Assembly: GCA_000708835.1 (NCBI GenBank)
Contig: DF237030.1
Coordinates: 62,001 to 126,000 of the forward strand
Source of the DNA: Klebsormidium nitens
Taxonomy: Eukaryota > Streptophyta > Klebsormidiophyceae > Klebsormidiales > Klebsormidiaceae
Direction: 5' to 3'
Length of the DNA stretch: 64,000 bases
The position numbers were made by a program, and so were the translations under genes. This document shows positions 1-12,000 of this stretch, one piece after another; the first letter of the stretch is position 1, and every line of letters begins with the position of its first letter. A model generated the notes under the pieces. It made no database searches, had not been told where the DNA came from, and saw only the letters and a program-made list of their open reading frames with translations.

Positions 1-3000
1 CTTTTGCGGCCTTCTTTGCTAGGGTTGCTTCAGCCTTGCCGGTTCTGTCCGTCCATTGCGAACTGTGTTGAGCATTGCAGACCTGATACTTTTTATGCAT
101 CGCAGGTTTGTCCAGTTTGGAGCGGACACGGAGTGCCGGTGCGGTTCCGCGCGCTGCCGGGGTCGCCTCGGAAAGACCGCGCCGTCCGAGGACGGACTGA
201 ATAAAGCGAACGGGGGCCGGCTGGTCCAGAAAAAGGTGAATAGAGGGCCTCAGAAACTATGAAACACTGCTCGATGAAGGATTTTGAAGTGGGTGTTGAA
301 TGTGAAAATGCTTGAGCTGGAGGAACGAGGGTTGCAAATGCAGCCCCCTTGGTCAGAAGCGACTGTCTCGACTCTCGCAGATTGCGAGAGATTGAACATC
401 GTTCGGAGCTCTTTGGAGCGAGGACTTTTCAGGGTGGATACAGAGAGTCTCCGAAGCATATTAAGATGGAACACATTGAAAGAGGAAGACTTAGAGGGAA
501 GGAGACACGATCGCGATAAAAGCTGCGTCCCCGGCAGCTTGCAAGAAAGACGGTTGGCTCCTCCAAGCGTCGTGTACGTCTCGAAGCGCTTCCAAAGCGC
601 TTTAGAAAAGCGATATTATAACGTCTCCTTCATCCTGTGGCCCTGTGCAGATCAACGAGATGTTCCCGCAAAGCAAGGAAGGGGCTAAACGAAGGCTCAG
701 TGGTAAGTAGTGATCACCATGCATTCTTGGAAACTTTGGAGCAACCGCTGATGGCACTTGAAAACGGTTGAGCAGCGAGTCGATTCCCCAACCGTTTGCA
801 GGTCATCGTCCTAGATTTTGATCCAATCGGAAAAGCCACAGAATCATTTGATTCCCAGTAAGAGACTGGTGGATCTCAACATTGGGATGAACTGAAAGCG
901 TAACGTCTCCACAATTCGCAGCGGTTCCTTGTCGCACAAGGCGCTGAGCATCTGAGCGGGAATGCCCTTTAAAGCTCTGACGACCATGCCCATTGTAGCG
1001 AAGTGTTTCAGAAACGGAAGCAATCTCACGAAGCACGCGCTCTATAAGGTGTACAACAACGGCGTGTCAAAAGTCGGACTGGAATACGGCTCCGAAAATC
1101 TGATCTCATCGCGTTGGCTCTGCAGCGAAAGTGTTGCGAAAACGTGCGGAGCAGCTCAAGGCGGCCGAGGACCTGGTGGGCAAACGCGTGGAGGTCTGGT
1201 GGCCGTTGGATCAGATGTGAGCGCAATTCTATAACCCGTTATTTCAGAAAGGAAGACCTAATCTTCGTGTCGTGACTCGTGGCCCTTTGACTTCTAAACG
1301 GGGAATGGAGGCAATTATTTAATCTTTCTATCTTTCAGAGGAAAAGATAGAATCTGTTTTCCGTTGGTTAATTATCTACTCTCCTGCGCTTCTGAGCCTT
1401 GGCTTATAAAAGCCATTCCCACAAAAGTCGAGAAGACGGATTATGAATCTACATCCACAATCTCATGTGCTGACTTCCGCACTCTGGGGCAGGTACTATG
1501 GCGGTGAGGTCGTTGCCTACGACGCCGAGCGAAGGCTGCACCGGGTGCACTACGACGATTCGGAGGTGGAGTGGGTGGACCTCGTCAAAGAGCGCCACAG
1601 CATCGTCAAACCTGCCATGGCGCCCGTGCTGCCGTCCCTCTCCACTCCTAGTGAGTTTCGCTATCGCAAAATGCTCAACAGAAACTTCCTTTTGACAGGC
1701 TTTAGATTGCTCAGTTAGGCTGCGGTTATGCTTCCAGCGAGCTCCCTTTTGCGACTTTTGCTTTCGACGAAGAACCTCGCGGTTGACAGCCTTGATGAGC
1801 GCAGCTGAATTGAGACGTAGCATTAGGAAACACTGACGGGGAGAATGTCTCTGGGTAGGTTTCGGCGAATATTTATGCGCCACTAGGTCTCAAAGCAGCC
1901 TCAATCAACAGCCTCCTTTACCCTCCGACAGAAGGACGCCTTTAAGGGCCATTAAGCAAAAGGTCTCTTCGATGCGAACCCCTAAAGCTTTCTCTCTCCA
2001 GGCTCAGCACCTAGTTTGGGTCCTGCTCCCTCTAGCACGGTCCCCCCAGGGGTGAGCGGCGGTGCCGGAAGGACGCGGCGGTCACGCGGTCAGCAAATAG
2101 TGGGGCAGAGAATACGGGTATGGGACGAGGGACAGGGGCGCTACCGGACGGGTACCGTGGAGCTGTGCAATGCAACGCAGCTGACGCACACAGTAAGCCT
2201 GCTTATCGATCGTTCTCAAATTTGCAACATGGACTTTTCGGGAGCTTTGTTTGCCTAGAACGATGGGCATGGGCTCCTTGGCAGTGAAGCCGTCAAACCG
2301 GCCGAGGTCTCGCACACACTGGGTTTCGTATTCGTTGACTCGCTTGGGATGGAAAAAGTCCTTTTAAAAACTCTGGTTTGAGGGTCTAAAGTTTCCTGGG
2401 ATGGAGGAAGGGCAGGGCTGCTGCACAGTAGAAACCTCGAACTATCTCAAGCCCGCAGCTCATGTTTAAAGACGTGCAAGCCTGCAAGGTCTTTTAATAT
2501 GGACTGTCACTGCTTTCGAACTGGATCTCCTTAGGATGCAACCAACCAGTTTCTCGTGCCCGCTACATGTAGGAAATCTTCGGCTTTTTCACCAGGCACT
2601 CCGACAAATGAGTCGAGTTGCTGAATGCGTTGACATTCGAAGATGTAGCCAATCTGACCTTTACGACGCAATGTCGGAACGGCCGCTGACTTTTCGTGCT
2701 GCTTCCTCACCTGACATAGTTGCTTCGTTCCTGGCCGCAGATTGTGTACGACTGCGGCATGCGCGTACAGCTAGACCTGTCGCGGCACCGCTGGCAGTTG
2801 GAGACCACGTACCACATGCCGTCGGAATTCTGTACGCCGGACCCAACGGAAAAGGTATGGCGGAAATCTCCCGGAGCCTCGTGAATTGTCATTGCGTCGT
2901 CGCCAAGTCCCTGCTTCAAAAGAGCGTGGCCTTTTCAGTACTGCTCGATTTCAGGATTGCTCTGAAGGTTCTAGATGTTGGCAACTGCGAGAGAGATTTG

Positions 3001-4674
3001 CAAACGAAGGCGTGAGCAAGTCAGGCCTGGCCTTGGGTTGGGAGTGCAGGCTGCAACGTCAGTTCGGCTGAGGATCATGTCACCTGTCAGCTATGGAAAG
3101 TGTTACTGGCTGACTTCATTTTCTGACCAAATTTCTGCAGGCAGAAGGCGAGGCTCTCGTGGGCCGCAGGATAGCGCTCTGGTGGACTGTCGGGAAGCAG
3201 TGAGCAACTCTGCTCGAACTTTCTTTCTGAATCATTAGGGTTCACATCTTTCGCCCCCATCCCTCCTCCGCCATCTATGATTCCGTTCCGCTTGTCCCGT
3301 TTCGCTGATTCCGCCGTCCTAGTTCCGCTTCTTCTCGCGTGCTGACCTCTCATTCCGCCGCCCCCAAATCCGCCGGTCAAGTCTGCCCCCTCTACCTCCG
3401 TCAGCTATGACAGACACCACCCGTTCTGTCTCGACTTATCTCTGCGATACCGCAAGTATCTTTTGGTGCCTCCAGGCTATCCTGTGGCAAGCCCTCGATG
3501 TGTTAAGCCCCCTTTGGGTCATTCTTCCTCAAAGCCCTTCTGTTGAATTGCCCGTTTATGAATGCTAAAAGAGCAGGCCAGACTCAGTATTAACTTCTTT
3601 CCGCAGGCAATGGCACGAAGGGGTGGTCGAATGCTACTATCCAGGGGAGAAGATGCACCTGGTTAGTATCGTTACAACAATTCTAGCCTCCAACTCTTCA
3701 TCAAGAATCATCCTAGTCACACTTTAAACTCCGGACAACGCGTTTCCTTTATCCTGCCGCAATTAACGCACAGCTATGTCCGCCATAAGTCTGCGTCCTT
3801 ACGTGCGTGAGGTGTTCAAAAGGGGCAAAACTTTCACAATGCGTTTTTCACCGAATAAGAGTGGGCAGCTGACCAGCGCATAGAAGGACTTGATGTAGCG
3901 GTCTGCTTCCTCCGACGAACTACGCCCAGATACTCGCCAATCAAAGCTCGAGTCTCGGCACAGTCGGGGCACCCGAGGCTTAATCACTCCTGCTTTGCAG
4001 ATGAAGGCACAGCTCCTTCTCGAAGCCCGTCTTTTACCAGTTCTTGACAATCTCATCGCATCAGCAAAGATCCTGTAGCTCGTACATGTCCAGCAAACGA
4101 CTCTCGGATATACGTCATTATGTTCAGGACTTCAGGGCAGTGGCATCATCTCATTCCGCCCGGCTGCTTGCAGATCCGGTACGATTCCGGTATCACGGAG
4201 GACATCTCGCTGGAGGAGCAAGAGTGGCGCTTGCTCGAGCAGGACACTGACGGGCTCGAGCCGGACTGCGACGACGGGTCGTTGTGCATTGACGACAAGC
4301 TCAGCCAAACAACTGTGGATGTCTCCAAGGTAAGGCGCGGTCGCTTTTGGTAACGGACGAATTAGAGTGAGGCCCGCTTGTCGTCTATTTGTATTTGTGG
4401 CTTGGCACTCGAGGCAGGCGAGGGGAGAACCGTGAGAAAGTCTTCAACTTTTCTGTTAGTGCTGTGTTGAATTGACGTGTGAGGCGGCGTTTCATTTCGA
4501 GAGAATGGTCTGGTGATGGATCACACCATGTTTGGTGAATCATCAGGGGACTCCTCCTGTTTCAAAGACTGCTGAGTGTCACAGGCGTGTCTGAAGATTC
4601 TCTTTACCATACTGTCACAGATTAGCGAAGTGTACCATTCGCCGAAGAAGCGACGGCAAGCTGCAGTCGCTTAG
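1..4674 (+). CDS. SET-domain histone lysine methyltransferase, C-terminal part with post-SET and three Tudor-like domains (5' truncated by window)
   Basis: Exons read at 106-235, 651-702, 1126-1216, 1493-1650, 2002-2192, 2741-2854, 3141-3199, 3607-3661, 4174-4329 and 4621-4674; all GT-AG, and phases join into one frame of about 350 codons ending in TAG. The first exon carries a post-SET zinc motif (ECRCGSARCRGRLG, CxCx4C), which in SET methyltransferases follows the catalytic core; the SET core itself lies left of the window. A lysine/arginine-rich linker leads to three Tudor/PWWP-like modules: VGKRVEVWWPLDQMYYGG with VHYDDSEVEWVDL; VGQRIRVWDEGQGRYRTG with IVYDCGMRVQLDL; VGRRIALWWTVGKQQWHEG with IRYDSGITEDISL. 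These resemble plant PDS5-type Tudor domains. The tail SPKKRRQAA looks like a nuclear signal. Inferred role: writing a histone lysine mark (probably H3K36 or H3K4) coupled to chromatin reading. The exon start at 106 could instead be 81. Subfamily cannot be fixed without the SET core. Confidence 0.8.
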
Positions 4675-6008
4675 CTCATCAGAGGCGGGGCCTAGATCGG
4701 ACAACAACAACTCTCTTCACTGAAAGAAGTGCAGAGTTGACGTTACTAGCTCACTTGACAGTAGCATGAGGAGGTTGCAAGACCATAGGAGGGTTGCAAG
4801 ACCTCGTGTATGCCTCTAACTATCCGATTGCCCAATCAGCAACTGACAAAGCAGGGGGCTACCTACTTTGGCAGACAGAGATATGCAAGCAATCGGTTGG
4901 ATATCCTGACGTACGGCTTTCAAGGCTGCAGCCTCTTTCCGTACACTGAGAGAAATGACATACAAAGGGCACAAACATGCCCAAGTCGAGCAATCGAAAG
5001 TTGTTACCTTCCATGACGATTGTGATGGAAGCGCGCGATTTGGCAATCATGACATGGGCTAAGTTGCTTCAATTGCTGATTACCTGCGGCTTATAAAGTG
5101 AGTGGGTCCGACACATACCGTACCTCAACGTGTAGATTCGTGAACTAGCTAGATTTCAATTTGGTAAAAGCTAAGTATGATCCGTCGGACGGCCGGCGTG
5201 GCCCCGGCTGGGCATGTCTAATTCTTGCCCTAGTGTCAGCTATAGCTATATATTTAAAACGATCCATGCATGGCGGCATGCATGTGTTCAATGCCCTCGA
5301 TCGATCCGCACCGCACGCGCACTGATGCATGTACGTTCGTAAAATTAAGCATGCTGGTCATGCTCGGGGCCGCGCCAACACGGCCGGCTTCGATGCATAT
5401 GTCGGATGTACGTGTCAATCACAATGTGTGATAGCTGCTAAGCTAGGACCGCGCATGGCATACATGCTTATAACTGCAGTGATGCAGTGCACGATATAAA
5501 TCTATAGGCTGCTGCCGCATCTCCATTATTAGCTACTAAGAGCTTGAGTTGCCTTGCTTCGCATCATGCAGAGCAACATGGTACTAACGTAGCATATGGG
5601 GTGAATCGGCTCGGCTTTTGATGTTATGAATTGTCTTCCAATATACACTCATCCACAGAGCCTCTCGACAGCTAGCCTTCGTCTTCTAGAAAGAGACACT
5701 GCCGCCGCACCTGCAAGGCATGAAAACCTGCGTTATCTTGAATACTCGTACAACGTGTTGGGACGATCGGACCCGTATATAGGGCGCTCGGAACCAAATC
5801 AAAAAATGAAATTTCCCATAACGTAAGCTTCAGTCAGCAGGAAGGCTCCAATGAAAAAGGGATGCGAATGGACCAAAAGCAGCAAAGAGAGGTCATTGCC
5901 CTTGCTACGTCCGACTTTGCAAGTCGGTCCGAAACTTTGAATCGACCAACCTGCGATGCGGTTCTGCCCTTGGTCTCTCCAAAAGCGCACTCCCGTAAGC
6001 CCGTCCAC
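4675..6008. other. Convergent 3'-3' intergenic gap with a palindrome-rich island
   Basis: The gap lies between the 3' ends of the SET-Tudor gene and GET4. I see no supportable gene. Positions about 5090-5600 form an island unlike its surroundings, dense in CATGCATG, GATCGATC, AGCTAG and TATAGCTATATA words. A short direct repeat around GGTTGCAAGACC occurs at about 4775-4803. The flanks probably contain the 3' UTRs of both genes. Confidence 0.6.
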
Positions 6009-9000
6009 TTAACCAAAAATCTGCAGACATGAGAGGGCACATGTGAGAAAAACGAGCAGCGAAGTTGCAATACAATTCGGATCTATTGACGGCGGGTCAA
6101 ACATAGGTGCAAAACTGCATAGCCCAGTTACGATTGCAGCATAGACTGCCAAATTCCTTTTGTAGATGTCGACCATTGTTACCGTTTGCAGGAAGGCGTT
6201 CCAAGCGACGAGACAGCTCTGCGCTCGCCACGATAAAAGTACTCTCAACCCGCCGCCGTGCGTACCTTCAAAAGACCGTCTAGCATGCCGGCTGGCTTAG
6301 GGATCCCGTAGAACTTGAAAGCGATCTCGCCAATGTACTGCGGAAGATCAATATGTCACGTCAGCAGATGTTGAGCCGAGGGGAGACAACAACCTGAAAA
6401 AAGCATCCTGGCACATGTTCTCAGGACGTTCGCGAACCAGTTAAAGGCAGCCGTAGTCTCCAAGTCACCAATCGATAGGATCAGAGGCAAATTCTCGCAT
6501 CTTTGGCACTACATCATGACACAACAAAGATGCACTTTCTGTCGGTGGCCTGACTAACAAGGAAAGCCGTAAAACGAGCACCGCTTTCCGATACATCCCG
6601 TACGTACGCCTTGGCGATCCTGAGTGCGTTAGCTAAAGGTGACGTAAGCCGAGCGGACCCTGTCTCGTCATCCTTGCAGCTCACCGTTTGGAAGGAGGGG
6701 TCGCGCTCCAGGCTGGGCTTGTACTTGTGCCGGAGCAGATTGAAAAGAGGTAGCGCGTCGCGCTCGAGTCTGCATGAGGGGGTTTGAACAGGTCGTTGTG
6801 AGTGACGTCACAGGGCGACAGCGCGGCCCGCCAAGTGCCTCCCCATGTCGCCGACTTAGTGGTATCAGCGCTTGTTCCCCAAACGCTCTTCTCTACGCAG
6901 AAGCGCTTTCCATAGACGCGCTTTTCCACGTGTCACAGCTTAGGTCTCTTCAAAAAACTTCTGCCACGCTTGGAAAAGGTTCCACCAGAAAAGGAGAAGC
7001 GAGAATGCATTCCAATCCGTTGTCTTTAACCTTTACGCTGTTATGTATCTCTAGAGCTCAATCGAGGGCCAAGTCCGCTCCGGTGAAATGACTGCTCCCT
7101 TGCAAGAAACTAAAGTGCAACTCGATCCCCCATGATGAAGATCTGATCAAAGAGAGAAGGCGGAGCAAGATGCGCCCACTTTCACTTCGAGAACCGGCAA
7201 AGACACGGAGAAAGGACAGTCCTGTCATGGTTACAGGGGTATTCCACCGTCGAACTAATATGTGAACCTTCAGGCGACTTTTCAACCTGCATATCCAAAA
7301 TCAACATGCAACACAATGCAGAGAAGGTTTACGTGGTGCAGAGCAGCGTCTCACGTTTGAAGAAGGAAGTCGATGAAGTGCATCAGCGGCGAAGCTTCTA
7401 GAATTGTCTCCACTGCCGTATCCGCGCGTTTCTTCGTCTCCTCAAAGACAATATTCGCGTCCTTCAAGTTGCCCAGGGACAGGTATCTGCGAGCGATACA
7501 AATGCATGTCAAAAAGCGTAAGTTGAGTGTCAGATGCGACGAAATCGATGCATTGTCACACGAAGAAGAAGTGTCTGCAAAAGCAAAGAGCACGGTGACT
7601 AACCCTTGTGACTAAGGTTGTGTCCCGTCAGAAAGACGAATGAAAGCACTACGTCAGCTTCTAGAGAAATGCATCCAGTACGTTGCGTTCGGCGCTCTGG
7701 ATGGTCGCGATTTGTCCAGCAACACAAGGCTATGAACGACAAGCCCGCAAAAAGAGGAGATCCGCTCAAAAGATGATGACCAGAGCGGATACCCGAAGTG
7801 GGTTTCCTGGTCCCACACGGCAAGCATCGTTTCGGAAAGCCACGAGCAACACCGGAACTTGAAGAGCACATGAAAACTAGGGCTGCTGAAAGCATCTATG
7901 TTGAGATGGTGCCAGTGGCCAAATGATGTTTTTCCAGGTTCACAATGCAACAGCACACCTCGCAGGATGTACTCTTCACAACAACAACGCTGTAACGCTC
8001 GAGTAGAACGACAGAAGAAAGCCGGGAGATTGGCGTGACTCACTGCAGAACGGCTCTTGCAATGACTAGGTCTGCTTCGCTGGGGTATCCCTGGCAGAAA
8101 GCACAACCACGTCAGCCTAAGCAGAGGTCTAGTGATGTGATAGCAATACCCGCGCAAGCCAGAGTTAGGGCGATTAGGACACGGTCTCTCGCAGTGGTCC
8201 GTCCTCGCACGAGCTCTTTTATGTTGTTTCGATCGTACGCAAGTCCAGAGAGATCGGACATCGTCTTGAAGGCAATCGAGGACTCGACTTACATCACGCT
8301 ATGTATAAGTGTTACAAGGAATTTCTACCCTAACGAGTATTTTGTACTCGCTTAATACAACGGTATGGCAATACTCGCTTATATCCTTTGATTCGAACCT
8401 ACACACCAGATTCAAGAGAGGTGACGAACAATAACAAAAAAGTTTTCTCACCTGTTGCATTGCCTCTCCGAGCACTTCCGCAAACCGCGCGGGCTTGTCC
8501 GCTCGCAGATAGTGCCGCGACGCCGTCGCGAGGTCCCCCGCAGAGGCCCACACGTAGTCGGCCAGCATGACGTGTAGCTCGGGCGCACCCTGAGCCGGAC
8601 CACCACACTTCTCGGACCACCTGTGGAAGAGATGCATTTCAGCAATGGTAATGGTGCCATCCATCCGGGCAGGGTGGGGCATCCCCATGCTCCTGTCTGT
8701 GCGCACGAAAGAACGTGCTCACAAACTTCGAGCACTCATCCGGCAGCATCCGCCAAAGCTTGATAACAGTTGGTAACGTTTGCCGTTGGCTTATCTAGGT
8801 CGACCGTTGAACATAAGTTAAGTTGCGAAAATTGTGGCCTTTGCTGGATTAATTCGCAAGGCGCATGTTTCGCAAGTGCTACCTGTGGTGAGTGACTCCC
8901 AGCACTGCCCACTTACACTGCACGCCTTCCTGGCCCCAACGGATTGTAAGCCGCTAACAGCTTTTATCTATGCAAAGTCGCTGTAGCGCACACAGTGAAG

Positions 9001-12000
9001 CAACAAAGCATTCAATGACACAGCGAACCGATGCAACTCGAAAGCCTTGTCTCACTTGATGGCCGCTCTCAAGAAGTCCCGGCAGCCCTGCCCTCGGCCA
9101 GTCGTCGTGGGCCCGTCTGTGTTTGGCTCCTCCTCCGCATCTTGGAAAGAACCCTCCCCACTCTCCTCCTTCGGCGCTTCTGACGTCGGGAACAGCTCGT
9201 ACATCCGCCGAATGCGACCTGTGGACAGGACAACCGGGATGAGGTTCGTCTCAATTCGGTTGTGAGGCCACGTTTTGGGGTGGTGAGCGGCCGTTGTTCT
9301 GACGACGGCAGACGATGTGCCTTTCTCATTCCGACAGCCCAAGTGCTGCTATCAGCAATCCTGGGTGTGTCGTCAAGTCTGCAACGATCCAGCGTCCCAC
9401 TAAAAACAGCAAGAGCAGGGTTTCTGACGGCATTGCGAAGTGGTGGACCCATCCAACTTGGAGATCCGAAAGGTGTTGGAACTCTTACATACGACAGTCC
9501 GGCTGAGCTCTAGGTTGCAACCTTTTTCATACAGTTGTTTGACTGAGGAGAACCTTGGATCCAATTTCAAGAGATGTGCAGCCTTTCAAACCTTACGACA
9601 TGATGCTCATGAGCTCATTTGTGCCCAAAGAAAGCAACAATTGGCTGCGGAAAAGCGCGCAGTCTTTCTCGAAATCCAGCTCGCTAGATTCCGACCCGGG
9701 CATACAACTTCAACTTTAGAGGCTGTACTTCGAGCGTTTTAGGGAAGTGCGTCAGCAAAGAAGCATCAAATCATCGAACAAATTGGAGAGGGTGCGATGA
9801 ACAAGAGAGGCCTCAACCAAACACCCCTCCTCAAGCGGGTTGTCATAGAAATCCATGAAAGACCCAGTAGACAAGTTCATAAGAAAGCTGACGACGTCGG
9901 AAGTAGCGGACAAGCCCGGACTCAGTACACACGCGAAGAACGTGTTCTGAAATCATGAAAGCTGACGAAGGCGATTACAAAATAAGTTTCCTTGACCAAC
10001 CAGGGTTCGATATTAGCCTTCGGTTGATAGTCTCAAAAAGCCTTCGGCTGAAAGTAGACAAGCCTGCTAATGCACGAGCCCAGGGCGTCTTTCTTCCTTG
10101 ACTACTCACACTGCACAAGCCACGAACTTGACTAAACAAGCTTACGCTACGATCAAACGCACATACATAAGAGGCCAGCCATAAATGGTCGCAAGTAAAT
10201 GGAGCCAACTCCCACCGTCGCATAGATCCTCATGAGCAGAATACTAGGCGACAAGCGTCACTGAAAGGCAAGGTCCTCAAGGAACAGACCGGAGCTAAAC
10301 CAGGTTGGTCGCTCAGAAGGCGCGATGGAAACTTTCAGCTCACCGAACAATTTAGCAAATCGGAGCGCGCCCGAACCTGTCATCAGGCTAGGCCGTCCTT
10401 CAGATGAGGAAGCCGATACATCAAGCCAAATTTCTGTCGAGCGTGTTCAAATACGGTCAGCGGGGATATTTTTGAGGCCAGAAAGAACCTGGCATACTAT
10501 GCCACCGTCGATATGCTCAACGCTTTCAGGAGAACCGGGGGAAAATGAAAAAACACCCTTGCAAATCAGCATGTTCTAGACAGCCCCGAACGTCCGGACT
10601 CACGCCTCTTATCACATGCCAACTGCGGCGGTCAGCCCGCATGTGCACCAACAATAACCCCGTAGAACTCGCAAATGATCGAAGCCCCTCGAAGGTGGCC
10701 GCTCAACGCTTGGAGTAATTGAAGTGTGAGCTCTCGCAAGCTCAACTCTTGAGCATCATTGGCAGCTACAGCAAAGTGCAGCGCTCATCCGAGTGACTGA
10801 ATTGAGAGAACGCAGTAGAGACGTCCTGATTCTGACTTGTCTCGAAAGTTTTGCGAAGTCAAACCGGTATTATGTAAGCACTGATTGATTGCCTGGGTTG
10901 GAATGACGGACGAAGAGCAAAGGATGTCACAGGAAAGTCAAAACAGAAAAGTTCGGCCACAAATATCGGAGATTAAGCCAGCAGGATGTTGGCTGGCAGC
11001 CAGGCCCAAGCAAAGCGGCACCAAAACAGGCACAGAAAATGACTTACTACAAAGACGTAACTCTGCTTGGATGGCCCCTGTGGTAGTGCTGTGGTTGGAT
11101 CGATTGAGCAGGTAATTTGATTTCCCAGATGCCAGTGAAAGTCCGGTATTGACCATACGAAGCGCAAGTCATTCTGGCAGGTTGCTTAGGTACGAAAGCC
11201 GTCCGACACGCTTCAAGAATTGCAAACGCAAGCGTTCGAGCATGTCTGCCACAAGTCCCACGAGCTAGAGGAACAGGTAATCGAAGCCGGGTAAGGATAG
11301 CCAGAATAGGGGGAAGCCTGAGACGGCCGAACATTTCGAGTACGTGCTAAGAGGCTATCCCCGTAGGGGTTTGGAACCTTCCACTCACCCTTACTCGTTC
11401 AAAACAATGCATTTCTTACGATAGCAAAGTAAATGCCCCTAGAAACCATCTACACAGGCCCTCGTCACTATGTTCAGGTGCTTTCACTCTGTAGAGACGA
11501 GGAGCAGTCATTAACAAGCCGTCCGAAAAGAAAGGTACCTGGTTTGGGAGGCCTGCCCAAGCAGCTTTCCGTCATCGGCAACATAGCGTGCAAGTCCAAG
11601 ACAAATGAGAATGTTTCAAAGGAATCTGATTGAAGGGACTCGCGTTCAACCTCTTATGCGACCAGCACCTCCAGATTTAGGAGAACGTCTACCAAGTGCG
11701 TTCGAGGCGCCCTCAAAAGCGGAGGATACGGCGACACGCCAGATGCATTTTTCGGGGGCCACATAGACACTCCGCACACTGTCAACGGCTCTTGAAACGT
11801 TTGGATACCAGTCCACAAGATCTCCGTTGTTGATAACGACGCGCACTCTGACACGCTACAAAGGAAGCGGCTCATCGAGGCTATCCCCAAACTCCATATC
11901 TGGAACACGCAGTCAGCCCTCAAAAACAAGGCGGAACCGACGCAGGTTCGGCTCCCCCTCCAAAATGCTGCAAATCTGGATAGCAAGCCAGGGATACGAG

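Noticed and set aside
1004-1057. Possible extra SET-Tudor exon ending at CTATAAG|GTGTAC
   Set aside because: Only the phase that would break the downstream Tudor frame is open; the required phase contains a TAA stop, while splicing 702 to 1126 directly keeps the frame.
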